From Tenebrio molitor (lineage: Eukaryota; Arthropoda; Insecta; Coleoptera; Tenebrionidae), in assembly GCF_963966145.1 (NCBI RefSeq), contig NC_091051.1, positions 13,268,001 through 13,332,000 of the forward strand: 64,000 nt of DNA, in the 5' to 3' direction. This document shows positions 37,233 to 49,147 of the stretch, piece after piece; position 1 is the stretch's first letter, and each line of letters begins with the position of its first letter. A program made the position numbers and the translations under genes. The notes under the pieces are model-generated. The model was given only the letters and a program-made list of their open reading frames with translations. It did not search any database and was not told where the DNA came from.

Positions 37233-38810
37233 ATGGCGTGTTTATTTAGCCCCAGTGCCATTTTTCATTACATGAACAAGCTCAAACATCCCGCAACAAT
37301 ACTACAAAATATATGGAATCAAGGAGGTCGCAGCTTTACTGCACAAAGTACCCCCCACTACGACCTACTTGTGATCGGGGGTGGATCTGGAGGATTCGCT
37401 GCTGCCAAAGAAGCATCCGAACTGGGGGCTAAAGTAGCTGTTCTTGATTACGTCACGCCATCACCAAGGGGAACCAAATGGGGTCTAGGAGGAACTTGCG
37501 TCAACGTCGGCTGCATCCCTAAGAAATTGATGCATCAAGCTGCACTGTTGGGCGAAGCAATACACGATGCGCGAAGTTATGGTTTCCAACTGCCTCAACC
37601 GGAACATATTAGACACAACTGGCACTCTTTGCGGGAAGCGGTTCAGAATCACATCAAATCGGTAAACTGGGTAACCAGAGTGGAACTGAGGGAGAAGCGT
37701 GTCGAGTATATCAACGCTTTGGGGTCGTTCAAGGACCCCTACACGATTCAAGCCAAAATAAAAGAGAAATCGTTCAATTTGACAGCGAAAAATTTTCTGA
37801 TCGCGGTAGGGGGACGGCCTAGGTACCCCAGAATACCAGGCGCGCTGGAATACGGTATCACTAGTGATGACATCTTCAGTCTGGAGAGTTCTCCCGGTAA
37901 GACGTTGGTAGTGGGGGCTGGATACATCGGTTTGGAGTGTGCCGGTTTTTTGAGAGGTTTGGGCTGCAACGTGAGTGTGATGGTCAGATCTATTGTTCTT
38001 CGAGGTTTCGACCAACAGATGGCCAAGCTTATTTCTGAATCTATGGAAGAACGAGGAATCAGGTTTCTTCGCAAGTGTCTTCCGAGAAGGATAGAGAAGT
38101 TGCCCGGGAATGCTCTACTGATCACTTGGACCAACGACAACGGGCAAGAATGTTGCGAACAGTTCGACACGGTGCTTTTCGCCATCGGAAGAAGAGCTCT
38201 CACTCGCGAACTGGGTCTGGATAAGGCGGGAGTGCTTCTGATGGGGGAAGGTGACAAGATCTACACCATCAACGAGCAGACCAACGTACCGCACATCTTC
38301 GCAGTGGGAGATGTGCTCTACAAGAAGCCCGAATTGACTCCGGTGGCCGTTCACGCGGGCAAATTACTGGCGAGAAGATTGTTCGCAAAGAGTACGCTAC
38401 AAATGGACTACGAAAATGTGGCCACCACCGTGTTCACGCCCTTGGAATACGGTTGTGTGGGTTTGAGTGAAGAGGCGGCGATACGGAGATTTGGGGAGGA
38501 GAACGTGGAGATTTATCACGCTTATTATAAACCTACAGAATTTTTTATACCTCAAAGATCCATAGCTCATTGCTATTTAAAGGTTGTTGCTAAACGAGAC
38601 GGTCAACAGCAGGTGTTGGGAATGCATTTCATTGGACCACAAGCCGGTGAAGTTATACAGGGATTCGCTACCGCCATTAAATGTAATTTGACTGTAAATA
38701 ATTTGAAGAGTACAGTAGGCATTCATCCCGCGCTTGCCGAAGAATTTACTAGGATTAATATCACGAAACGGTCGGGAAAAGATCCGTTCCCAGCTTCATG
38801 TTGTAGTTAA
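37233..38810 (+). CDS. Trxr: Thioredoxin reductase, selenocysteine-free insect type, intronless
   Basis: Pyridine nucleotide-disulfide oxidoreductase that uses NADPH and FAD to reduce thioredoxin. From the ATG at 37233 (an upstream in-frame GTG is not used as start) it has 525 residues. Residues 1-41 form a basic, hydroxylated, acid-free leader resembling a mitochondrial presequence; a second ATG at residue 14 is possible. The FAD site VIGGGSGG is at 47-54, and the redox motif CVNVGC has Cys89 and Cys94. The NADPH fold has GAGYIGLECAG from 228; the second FAD motif FAVGDV ends at 361. The His498/Glu503 catalytic dyad lies in HPALAE. The C-terminal redox tail is Ser-Cys523-Cys524-Ser, as in insects that lack Sec. 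Length and motif order match the family and no key residue is missing. Insect thioredoxin reductases also stand in for glutathione reductase. The coding region has no intron, so a functional retrocopy is possible. ATTAAA follows the stop at 38812. The gene symbol is by family; the paralogue is not resolved. Confidence 0.95.
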   Translation: MACLFSPSAIFHYMNKLKHPATILQNIWNQGGRSFTAQSTPHYDLLVIGGGSGGFAAAKEASELGAKVAVLDYVTPSPRGTKWGLGGTCVNVGCIPKKLMHQAALLGEAIHDARSYGFQLPQPEHIRHNWHSLREAVQNHIKSVNWVTRVELREKRVEYINALGSFKDPYTIQAKIKEKSFNLTAKNFLIAVGGRPRYPRIPGALEYGITSDDIFSLESSPGKTLVVGAGYIGLECAGFLRGLGCNVSVMVRSIVLRGFDQQMAKLISESMEERGIRFLRKCLPRRIEKLPGNALLITWTNDNGQECCEQFDTVLFAIGRRALTRELGLDKAGVLLMGEGDKIYTINEQTNVPHIFAVGDVLYKKPELTPVAVHAGKLLARRLFAKSTLQMDYENVATTVFTPLEYGCVGLSEEAAIRRFGEENVEIYHAYYKPTEFFIPQRSIAHCYLKVVAKRDGQQQVLGMHFIGPQAGEVIQGFATAIKCNLTVNNLKSTVGIHPALAEEFTRINITKRSGKDPFPASCCS

Positions 38811-39002
38811 TATTAAACTAGCAATTACAGTAATAACACTATTTAAAATTTGTTTTGTTCCGTACTTTTAAGATTATCTTGGCGGAGGTGTTCAAGATGC
38901 GATTTGTCTAAGTGGTACAATTACATTTTAATAATTTGGTGGCGATTACGAAGGGGTTGCGTCTCAAAGGTATTTTTTACAATTTTTGATAATACATATA
39001 TA
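38811..39002. other. Thioredoxin reductase 3' flank
   Basis: Probable 3' UTR with ATTAAA at 38812-38817. No long A tract typical of a fresh retrocopy was seen. The nested transposon starts at 39003. Confidence 0.4.
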
Positions 39003-39082
39003 CAGGGTGATTCACTGGTAATAATGAGCCTAACGAAATTTGTAATGCAGCCAACATTACATTTGCACCTACATATTATGTA

Positions 39083-39471
39083 CAGTGTGGAATAAAATGA
39101 TTTACATCTAGTTACCTTTGCATTACCCTTGTAAAAATACGAAATGCCGCTCTACAAAAAAAAAGAAAGCCTAACCTCGAAATATTCCAAAATTCCAAAT
39201 GTGATTTATTGCGAAGGGATGATATGAATGCAAAGTAGAGATTGAAATTAAAAAGGAGCTAACAAAAGCAAGTCACAGCTCGTGTTGAAAGTGGCCACCA
39301 ACGTTTGTTAATTCAATTTAGTAAATTGTAACAATTGTCAGTTCGATTGATGACATTTATTGACAGAACTAATAGTTCGGCACTTCAAAAAAAAGTAGAG
39401 CGGTACAGGAAAATTTACATGTGCAAAAATTCCAAAGGTAACTAGATGTAAATCATTTTATTCCACACTGT
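39083..39471. mobile_element. Family H MITE, copy 2
   Basis: Same ends and same orientation as 8543-8931, differing by scattered substitutions and single-base indels. TA at 39081-39082 and 39472-39473. It sits within the family A composite, so it is younger than that insertion. Confidence 0.9.
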
Positions 39472-39487
39472 AGATTTAAAAAATATA

Positions 39488-39658
39488 CAGGGTGATTTAC
39501 GAGGAATAATGAGCCCGGCGGAATAGAAAATGCAACCCGCAATTCATCAGGAGGAAAACCCGGACATTTACCGCTTCGATGTCCGGCTTTTTGTTCCAAT
39601 GCATTGTGGGTTGCATTTTCTATTCCGCCGGGCTCATTATTCCTGGTAAATCACCCTG
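39488..39658. mobile_element. Family A MITE inside a family A element (171 bp)
   Basis: A near-perfect hairpin with ends CAGGGTGATTTACGAGGAAT and arms through GAGCCCGGCGGAATAGAAAA and TGCAACCC. TA at 39486-39487 and 39659-39660. The arms are nearly identical, suggesting recent insertion into its own relative. Confidence 0.9.
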
Positions 39659-39711
39659 TATATTTGGTATGAAGCTTATATTAATAACATAATTACATAA
39701 ACATTTTTGTT

Positions 39712-40233
39712 TTATAATACAAAAATTTCCGATAATATTGCGGAATCTGGAAAAGTGCCCCGAATGCTTGCAGCGTTTCCACGTTGAATGGCAAGGGAAA
39801 TCCTCTCGAAAAGGAATTTCTTTTATTTTGAATCGCCTGATTCCGCGATAAGTCGGTTTCTGATTACATTAATGAAATCGATGGCTTCTTTGCACCAAGG
39901 GCCTAAGGTTTCAAATGCTAAACCTTTAAACACGTAGTTTGACGAAATGATTGAACTATATTTGCTATGTTTGCGTTTGCAAGCCATTTCAGCGGCAGAA
40001 CCTGAGACTTCAGATGATTTCAATACGTAACTGTCTGCAATTGTATCTACAACAGTGACGTCCCAAACCAAAGGTTGACCTTTAATCCACGGTACTAAAG
40101 TCATCCCATCTGGGCGTTTTCCGTCATCCCGAGACAGTCCGTTTGGTTCTAAAGTTGAATTCACATGAATAGAAGTTAAAGACCGGTTGATAATGGATTT
40201 AATTTTATATAACATAGTCAACATGCCCGACAT
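39712..40233 (-). pseudogene. C-terminal domain of a reverse-transcriptase-associated retroelement protein, one premature stop
   Basis: The - frame from about 40233 holds the ordered blocks STLEPNGLSRDDGKRPDG, TLVPWIKGQPLVWDVTVVDT, AA.MACKRKHSKY and FETLGPWCKEAIDFI. I associate these with the tail of reverse-transcriptase ORFs that are widespread in animal genomes; this is from memory and not tested. A TAA at about 39823 interrupts the frame, but the same frame then continues with SLAIQRGNAASIRGTFPDS and ends naturally at 39712-39714. So it is one reading frame with a single nonsense change and an absent upstream RT domain. It lies wholly inside the family A composite. Confidence 0.6.
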
Positions 40234-40367
40234 TACATTTGTAAAATTTAATCAAAATCATTATGTGGAATAATAGCTAATAAAAACACAAACTACAAAA
40301 CTATGGGAGGTTGTTGGTTGCATCACAAATTTTGTTAGGCTCATTATTACTCCTGAATCACCTTGTA

Positions 40368-43300
40368 TATATTTTTTAATTCAGCGAATACTCTAATTAT
40401 CGCAGCTGTGATATAAAAGGCTTTCAAAATTAATGTTTTTGAGGGAATTTTAAACAAAAATTTTTTCGTTGAAATCGTTCATGTTGGAGATTGTTGAGGT
40501 TATGTATTTGGTGGTGTGTTGGGTTGTGTTAGTCGGTGGGTTGTGAGGTCGGTTTTTTATGACAACAGCTAGGCGAAATGAACATAGAAATCAGTTTAAG
40601 GTAAGTGTAAGGCTCGCAACAAAGGTGAATCTGAGGGCGGATAAAGTTTGTAAAAATAAAAACTTTTTGAAGTAATTTTAATTTATCGGCCCCCTTTTTG
40701 CGCAGTGTTAATGAGTTTTATACCTAAGAGGAGATTCTTATTACATTTTAATTGAGGTGATGTGTACCGCTCGTATTGATGCTCACAATAGCAGCGGCCC
40801 TTTGTGGCTCCATTGTACTCAAAGTTTTAATAGATACTTCTTTTAGCATTCATTATCAGTCCGCTCCAGCCGACGTTAATCAACCAAATTTAGATATTAT
40901 GTTTTCGTTTGAAAACTTACCGTTTATGTGCAAAATGAATAAATAAGGTCGGGGATTTTAATTATTATTTCCCAACACCGTCTTCGCCATTAAAGGGAAA
41001 CCCTATCTCCTAAATGCCGGGTGATCTTGAAACAACACCGTTCCGAGCGGAAATAAAATCAATAGTTAATTTGGGCAAAACATGTTAGTCGCATTCTTTT
41101 AGTTGGGAAATGTTTGCAAGTTGGAAATATTGTCGATCATCACTTGAAACCGTATTTCGTTTTGTTAAAAAACATCCCCTCTGGAATTCGTAATCTCCAG
41201 TAGCAAATTCCATTACAGGAAAAATTTTCGACTGGACATCGTTATTTGATATTCCATTTCGTTAAATTTCAATCACGAATTCAGACATTCTGCGGCTATC
41301 GACCCGGCAAATAATCCTTCCAGGAGCACCGGAGGATTTTTTAAAAATAATTACTTTCGAATAAAAGAACCGGATGTTTATTATTTTTGAATTTGTAGAT
41401 GGGGGTGGCGCTTTCTCGGTCCGCGTCGGGGATTATTGATTATATAATGATAAAACGTAATAAGTTTAAAATAAATGGAGGTGATTAAGTCGAAATCTTG
41501 GAAACACCGCAGGATGGTTGGTAGATATTTGAGAAATCCATCAATCTTATAATTAATTCCATTCGTTTAATTCTTTTCAAGATGACGTTAATTCAGGCTC
41601 GTAATGGATTCTACTCGTGATTTATTCTTCAGGCTCGGAATATGTTTTGATACAATTCACTGAGAATTGATGAAGCTTTTATATATCTCCTCGTTCTAAA
41701 ATACTGTACCAGATAATAAAGAACGTTAATAAAAACAAATTTAACTTTATCCCCGACGCTTCTACTATCAAACAGATCTAGTAAATTTTAATTTTCTTTA
41801 ATCAAAAAATGTAAATTTAATACAGAGAATCTAATCGAATTAAAATTCACTTGGAAGTGTCGAAAACACCATCAAAACATGCTCTCGCTCGCCCAGGTTT
41901 GTTTATTTTCGACGGAAATCAGATTCATTAACCATCGACTGATTAAAACGCGGCTGCACTCGATGCTTTTAAGATTTGTTTGACGTAATCACACTTTGTA
42001 GGCGACATGTTTTTTAACACCATATTTGCTAACGTTAACAATGAAGATCTGGCAGTTTGTAAATTTTTATAGCTTGATCAGAAGACGCAGGCAATTACAT
42101 AAAAAACACTGCAAACGGATAAATTACCTGAGTATGTCTTCTCACCCTATTTTATCGATTTCATCACGTTCCTTGTCCCCTTCCCCTTGTTTATTATCAT
42201 TTTTTCTGTCTTCCACTATCTTCCTTGTCTCATTTGTTTTGGGTTCTTACAAATGATTTTCTTGTTGTTTAAAAGCAGTAACTTTTATTACAATAGAAAT
42301 CGTTTGTCACAAAGCTTTGTAAAACAGCAAACATTTGTACGAAATAGTCCAACCTACAAAAGTTTTAATCGAAAGTAAAAGAAAGAGCAGTTTTCAACAT
42401 TTTTCACATCGACATTAATTAAATTATTATTATACAATATAAATACAATTTTTAATTTTTTTCTTAATTGGAATGTTATTTACTGAACACAGTGTGCGCC
42501 GATGGCTTGGAAAATTGGAAATATTTCTCATTGAGCTTTGCAAAAGAAACGTCATTCTAATTTTTGAAATTGCAACCTCGATTTTTTTGGCATTCTGGAT
42601 AGCTTTTAGATAGTCATGTAAGGATGATTTTCTTAGTAAAGAATTTATTTTTTTCACCCTTCAAATCCATACATAAGGATCAGTCACTTCAAAGCTCACC
42701 GATGGTACATGCTCTTTCCGAAAAGCTCAAAGAGAAAGAAAATATTTCCGTTATTCTAAACTTTTGCCCCTTCTGTGCAACACAAAGTTAGTAAATGACT
42801 GAAATTGATATGTCTTGTGTCATAGGAATATTAAATTTTCAATTAATAGGTCTCAAATCTCTTGGACGTTCGTTCCACTACTACGCTTTACATGACATTA
42901 ATAAACAGCATTTTTCTTTTGGTCTTTAAATCTGTGGTGTTACTTTTTTGCTTCTTTGATTGTTAGCTTTTTGTTGACAATATTTTTTCTAATTTATGTA
43001 CATCATAATATGCTTCTGATTTTGGTTTTGATTTTTGGAAGACATATTTTAACAGTATCTTTGTTGCTTTATTGTATCTTTATGCCCAAAATACAAATTT
43101 ATTCCTTGTTCACTGTTCTTAATTTTTTTATTTTCTGTTTTCGGTTTTTTTTACATTTTTGTCATACCTAGATATTTTTACGAAGTGCCTTATGAGTATT
43201 ACCTACCTCTGTCTTCGCTAATAAATACGCATTTGAAAGCGAAGTAGCATTAACATTTCAAAAATTATTTATGTCGTAATTATAGCAACCTCAAAAACAC

Positions 43301-44618
43301 TAAATTATTCGAGGAGTGTTAATTGCTATCAACTCGAATACGAGGGCACGGGGGTGCTACTATTTCATTAGAAGACATAAATAACCCTAAAGGGATAGAT
43401 GTCGTGTTTCCTCACACAATTCTCCAAACACATATCGGGGCATTAAGGAGTCGCCTTTTACGGCTCGTTTCATTAATTTCTCTCCAATCTCGCCTCAAAA
43501 TTGCATAATAATTAGTTTTCAGTCGATTATTGCGAGGTCAGGCTTCCCTCTAATGACACATTTTCGAGTCCTTCGCGTCGATTTTCCATAAACAATACGT
43601 CAGATTCCATCAAATTAATCGAATACCGAGCAATCAACGGTAAATTTAAGAAAACAACTAGCGATAGCTGGCGTTACAGGGAGACAATCTCTCGCTTCGG
43701 TGCCCTCACTGATTACGCCTCTGTGACTTCAGTATGCTAATTCCTGTATATATTATCAGGACTCGTTCGGATCATGGGCTGGACATTGCGATCTGTTTGT
43801 CGGTGTTCATTAATTCCTGCTCAGGGACGAATCGCACCTCTTATATTGGATTTCTGTTAATTGTGTGTCTATCTATATAAAACGGGGCACAACCTTCGGA
43901 TTCTTTATTGATCACAATGACGTTGTTTGATTGATGAGATTGATGATTGTGGCAATTAAATTAATTGGAGACCTGAATTAATTAATGACTTGCGTCACTT
44001 AACTGCTTAATGCGGAAAAGCTCGGAAAATCTAACCGATGTCTGATCATTTTCTACAATCGATGAACGTCCGGATACACCTAACTGTAATCGAACAATTC
44101 GATCCTCCAGACTAGAAAACCGATAAATACCATCTTCTGATTGCAACTGTCATTACCACAAACCGTAAAGCAATCGCACTTCTTCTTTGCTGAATTAATA
44201 ATCGTCCTCGTCGTGGTCTTTTCAGTTGGGAGCTGCAACGGATGTTGACAGGCAATAATTTGCATATTGAGTCAATATGTGGGGCTTTGTGAGTTTAATT
44301 GCAAAATTGCGTACGGGAAAGTACTTAAAGCCCTAAAAAACTCAAAGGAGAAGAGGTAATAATTTGCTGAATGCGCAATAATTACGCGAGATAGTGTGGC
44401 ACCACAGGTGCTAATTTTTAATTTTGCATTGCATGAGTTACAATTATGTTTTCGAGTAGATACAATGAAGACATTTGTTATGGTTTTATTTTTATTTGTT
44501 TTTAAGCTCTTCCTCATGATTCTATTTTTACTTCCGTGTTCTGTGAAGGGGTCGAAAAATCGTGTTCGAAATAAGATCAAATGCTGATTATCCTATGCTC
44601 AAAACGTAAACAAATAGT
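40368..44618. other. Non-coding stretch in the dac downstream flank
   Basis: No gene recognised. 40780-41440 and 43250-44050 are more complex and less AT-rich and look unique; 42030-43180 is T-rich on the + strand, which keeps several short frames open by composition alone. No delimited mobile element. Confidence 0.35.
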
Positions 44619-45105
44619 AGATTATATCATTTAGAGTAGAAGTGAGTTTTTTTGTGCTAAGCCGAGAGATTGAATTCGGCAACTAGGCGAAGCACAAAAA
44701 GACCTTCTAAACTCTGAATGATTCGTTGCAATATTATTAGTACTTAAAGGTTCAATAATATATTAGTAAAGTCTACCAAAGTCCAAAGTTTACTTTTTAA
44801 CGTTGAACGGCCATCTTGCTCTTTTTGATTTTGATATCTGTCATACGTGCACATGTGCGACTCGTGTTACACGACAATGGGACCGCTTAATTGGATAATA
44901 ATTTGGTTATTTCGTTTTTTTACAGGCTTTTTTTTAATAGGGATAATTTAATTATTAAATACATATTTCGTGTAATTATTGATAAATAAATAGTGAGAAA
45001 TATTTCAAATGACCTACATTTGACTCGGTCGAGCTGCCTTTGGACGTTTCAGCTCCTAGGATTTGAAGTGTTTCAAGTCCGGTTACAAAAAAACCCCACA
45101 TCAAC
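44619..45105 (-). repeat. Family I repeat, copy 1 (inverted relative to copy 2)
   Basis: Read on the other strand, this segment matches 60655-61220 in order. Shared blocks are the edge CTAGGATTTGAAGTGTTTCA, GTCCGGTTAC, GACTCGGTCGAGC, the block AACGGCCATCTTGCT, and an end hairpin with TTCGGCAACTAGGCGAAGCA. It carries no coding capacity. The boundaries are approximate because the outer ends lack a clear target duplication. Confidence 0.7.
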
Positions 45106-45734
45106 CGTTTCTATTGAGATACACAAATGCGCCATTTTCTACCGCTTGAAGATAAGTAGTCGCTCTGCGCATATCTGTCTATTTGTGGATTTTTTTTTCT
45201 TCACGATTACTTCTGTCAAAATACATCAATTTGAATGGTTTTACTGCAGCTTGTTTGTTTCAATAGGAGCTCCAGGCCTACCGATTTTGGAGTCAATTGG
45301 ATCAGTTATTTTGGAAATATACGCAATTTTGTGCAATCCTTCGCTCATAATAACTTCTGCAAAAAATCATTCTAGTAAGGATTCCAGCTTCATTAAGTCG
45401 GTTTAGTTGTTTTTAAAATATGTATGACTAATTTTACACTTATCGGGTGTCTGAATTAAAGTTTGATCAGAAGGTGGAGTTTTTTTCACATTTCCCTTAT
45501 ATTCCCTCATCTTAATTTAACAATGCACTGTTCAGTTGTTCCACGAATTTTGAAACACTCTGTATTATCAATATCTGCTGTTTATAGATTAAATTTGTTC
45601 TTTTTCTGGTTTCACCAATCAGTGAAGCATCGTACACCTGAGAAATCTTTGTGGATGAAAAAAAAATGTTATAAAGTTTAAGAATTAAATTAAGTTTTCT
45701 TTTTGTTTTTGGTTAGATCGATATAGATATTTAT
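45106..45734. other. Non-coding stretch, no gene seen
   Basis: A + frame is open from about 44993 to 45406 partly because of the family I repeat. The rest is AT-rich and unremarkable. Confidence 0.35.
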
Positions 45735-45862
45735 GCATTAAGGGAGATATGAACATGATTTTTCCCTAAGGTTGACGTGGTTTTAATCCGAGGGCCTTTG
45801 GCCCGAGGAATTATAAGTCAACCGAGGGGAAAAACATGAATATCTCCCGTGGTGCATACAAT
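45735..45862. repeat. Foldback with CpG-rich apex (copy S2)
   Basis: The arms ATGCATTAAGGGAGATAT, ATGATTTTTCCC, GGTTGAC pair with GTCAACCGAGGGGAAAAACA, TGAATATCTCCCGTGGTGCA. The apex TCCGAGGGCCTTTGGCCCGA (about 45788-45808) is G+C-rich. Confidence 0.7.
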
Positions 45863-46123
45863 ATTTTATTTTTTAGTCTCTCTACTTAAAGGTTAAAATT
45901 TTATTAAAAATATTAAGCAGGGAAGATTTCGTGAATATGTGGTTGCTATAGTTTCGTTCTCATGAGTTTGTTGCTAACAATGTGGAGGGCGAAAAAATTT
46001 GACAAATCCCAAGGGAGATATGAGTTGTTTTTCACAATCTGTATCTATGACGAAAAGAAACAATATCGGGTTACGAAAAAATAAAAGTTATTAATATTTT
46101 GGGTGGTATGAATAACGTTGATT

Positions 46124-46277
46124 AAAGCTAGTTTGACACGATGCTAAATTTTGTAGAAAATTTGTTAGAAAATGAGAGAGACCCTCGATCAGGACCAATG
46201 AACGATCAGGATCATAGTCTGTCTTTGTCATTTTTACAGAATTTTCTGTGAAATTTAGTATTGTGTCACACTAGCTT
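46124..46277. mobile_element. Hairpin MITE with AGCTAGTTTGACACGATGCT arms
   Basis: The left arm at 46127-46165 pairs with TTTAGTATTGTGTCACACTA, GCT at 46255-46277. The core is about 75 bp. No coding; the target duplication is not clear. Confidence 0.6.
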
Positions 46278-49013
46278 AAGAGAGAAGAAACATTTTTACA
46301 TCCATATTAGCTTCAAACTGATGGAAAATAACTGAGTTATTTTCCTTCAGACAATAAAATCATTAAGGATTCCAGAGTTTTTCATGTAGCAAAATGAATA
46401 TTACGCCGGTCAGAAAAATGTTTTTCCTTTTTTTGCTAAAAAATAAAGATAAAGAAAAAAAAACTTTTACACCCTTATCTGCTTCACACTGAGTAAAGTC
46501 GGCGCCAGTTTTGTAGTATTCGTCGAGCCACGAACATTCGCGTATTTGCCGAATGGTAAGCACAGGTCCACATACTCGTACATGTGTCTGTTTGTCGAAG
46601 ATCGGTGTTGTAAATTTATTGACGGAAAAAAGCCGAATGTTTGGGCGAAAACAGAGATGGCGAAGTGGACCACATAAGCACTGATTTTTTTAAAATCAAT
46701 TTTTTGTCGCACAATTATTGTACATAATCAGAAATTTAGGTTTTGTTAAAACTTTGAATTCAACAAATATTTAACTATGTTAATTCGGTCTGGTAAAAAA
46801 GGATTTGCTAGTAAATTACGTTACATCATGACACAACATGTCGTGTGCAAAAAAGTAGTCATTTTGCTACGTGTTTCAAAGAAGATTTTTTCTAATTTAG
46901 TTACGAAAAATACACATTCTGTTTAAATCCTGTTTAAATCTGCTATTTCAATAATTTTCCGGGATAATACTACTATCCGGGAGTTGCTATGGGAATACTG
47001 TTGGTTGTTTCGTAAACAATAAAAATAGTTTGCTGTCAGATTTTTTAACACTAGTGATAATATAATGTCACTTTTTTTCACTAGTTATTAAATGAACCAC
47101 GTTTGACAACTAAAATGACATATCACAATGGTTGTTTTTCGCAACTGAATTAGAAAAATATTGTTTTTTTTTTCATTCAGTCAATTTATCAACATTAAGT
47201 GGGAAACATTCGGAATTTTACAAACACCAATGTTTGTTTCTAATTCATTCATCCCGCTACTAGGTATTTGCCGAATGACAAACATTTGTTGCTTTTGATG
47301 CGGCGAATGTCTCACGTGTGCCACACAGCTTATACGACTTACTTGTACTTGGTACTACTTTTGAAGGGATCGCCAAAAGAGGATTCTCAATCGTGTTAAC
47401 TTGATGCTTTCTACTTTTCTTACTCTAAATCAATGAAAAATTCTAGATATTTATACAGTCGCCCAAAGACTCTAACGTTATACTGTAGCTTCTCTGGTTA
47501 AAAGCTTAACTAAATTAACAAAGAACCTGGTAATGGACATAAATAAACAAATTTTTTAATTGTGCGAACCGACTTTGCATTTAAAAGGAGAGTGGAGGGT
47601 ACCAGGTAGATTCTGTTGGACTAAGTGGATCTTATCTCTGTATAAATTGTCAAAAAATAAATCTCTCATTATTAATGTCAAAGTACACTATAATGTAAGA
47701 GTTATTGGACGACTATACTATAATTTACGTTCCTGCACATGAGATACTGCAAGTACTACTATACTACAAAGGTTTACTCGCCAAGTAGCACGTTTCACTT
47801 TTTTTTGAGATCCAATTTTGTGTAATAATTAGTCGTTTACTTTCCAGAAGCTGAACGAAGAGTCTTCTTGTGGAAAATTAGATCCGATGTATCTACAAAA
47901 GGTAGGATTTTGTTATTGTTGTGTGTGTCGGGTGTGTTGGAAATACGAAAAAGTCTAGATACAATGTTTTTATTTTTTTTATTTTCTACAAGGCACACAC
48001 ATACATATATTTACAATAAATACATACACACTGCCTCTTACATTATTCTAACACGAACGGTTTATAAATTAGCCTACTTATGATATAAGCAAGTAAGAAA
48101 AAAACTGTGCTATATTAAAGAACACTATTCTTTTTCGTACAATTTGTGGTTCCAGTATTGCACCTAATCTGAGATAATACTGAGTGTAAACAAACAACAT
48201 ATTTACTTACTGGTAATTTTTAAAAATTTCTGACAATGATTGTCAAAATGGCGTATACTTTATTTCGTCAGAAAATACGTTGCTACCATGTGCAAAATTA
48301 TAGGTAAATGTACAAAAGAACTGTATCGTCGAATAGTTACAACTTTAATTCAGTTATTATTCTTTATTATTATTATTATTAATCGTAAGAAAGTTTACAC
48401 AGATATGTAAAACTTTAAACCTTATAAAAATTTTAATATACAATTTTCTAATTTGCGTTGTTATAGATACATATATGAAAAATGACGTTTCCTACATTTT
48501 TTTTTGTTGTTGTTGCTGACTGTTATTTACATGTAAAGCTGAAAAACTGTTAATCAGGATTGAAACGATCGTGTGAAACGTAATCTTGAATGTGGATAAA
48601 AAATAGAAATTATATACAGTTGTGCTTTTATGTACATCACGTGATTTCTGAGCAACAAGGAAAAGTTCAAGTAGTTGTGTTGAATTGTTTGTGAACGACC
48701 TCCGTGAGTAATCTCGTTTTTGGTTATGATCCTCTTCATGCCCAAAATCAGTCTTAAAAAACTAATCGCTAAGATTGTAAAATAACGTGATATGCTCCAC
48801 GATAATGGACGTATTTAGTATATTATATCTTTGACATATTACAAAATCCATAATGTAACTCAACTAACAACTAATACTATACAGCGTGTTCGTCGGAAAC
48901 GACCCAAACTTAATACCAATAATCAAGGAAAACATCGCCTAAGCACTGCACGTCTGAGCTAACTCCTACATTACGTTATACCTAAGCAAACTCTAGCAGG
49001 TCTTACGTTACGC
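46278..49013. other. Non-coding stretch including the dac 3' UTR
   Basis: On the - strand this follows the dac stop codon. Candidate poly(A) signals (TTTATT on the + strand) are near 48257 and 48362, so the UTR may extend 0.7 kb or more. A TTA microsatellite is at 48358-48380 and AT/AC-rich runs are at 47990-48030. ORFs at 46363-46712 (-) are unsupported. Confidence 0.35.
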
Positions 49014-49147
49014 TTATGTTGCCGTGCTCGTGAACAGCACCGAATTCTTGTAATACCCGGAGCGATCCTGAAGGGGCGACTTGACGTCCCTCTCGACTTG
49101 TTGCTGGCGCGATTTCCTCTCCAGTTCCAGTTCTTGCGCTAAGGACT
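49014..49147 (-). CDS. dac: dachshund, last coding exon
   Basis: Acceptor TTGTTGCAG precedes 49147. The exon starts in phase 1 and encodes ESLAQELELERKSRQQ, then a short basic/acidic helix, SPLQDRSGYYKNSVLF and a stop at 49014-49016 (43 residues after the shared Glu codon). This is the C-terminal end of Dachshund, a Ski/Sno/Dac-family nuclear cofactor of the retinal determination network (with Eya and So) that is also needed in legs and brain. The upstream partner exon ends are at 59292 or, if the cassette is skipped, 59824; both fit in frame. Confidence 0.9.

Larger units (their letters stand above)
39003..40365. mobile_element. Family A composite element carrying three guests (1363 bp)
   Basis: The outer arms are at 39003-39056 (CAGGGTGATTCACTGGTAAT, AATGAGCCTAACGAAATTTG) and 40312-40365 (GTTGGTTGCATCACAAATTT...TCACCTTG), flanked by TA at 39001-39002 and 40366-40367. 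Inside are a family H copy (39083-39471), a complete smaller family A element (39488-39658) and a retroelement-type ORF remnant on the - strand (39712-40233). The arms match family A, but the core is unlike other copies, so this may be a deletion derivative of a longer family member or a vehicle for captured DNA. Confidence 0.85.

Noticed and set aside
37485..38354. Three - strand ORFs of 79-176 codons inside thioredoxin reductase
   Set aside because: Shadow frames of a clear + strand gene, with no motifs of their own.
42026..43171. Hydrophobic + strand ORFs resembling membrane proteins
   Set aside because: T-rich sequence gives Phe/Leu/Ile-rich peptides by composition; no start or splice support.
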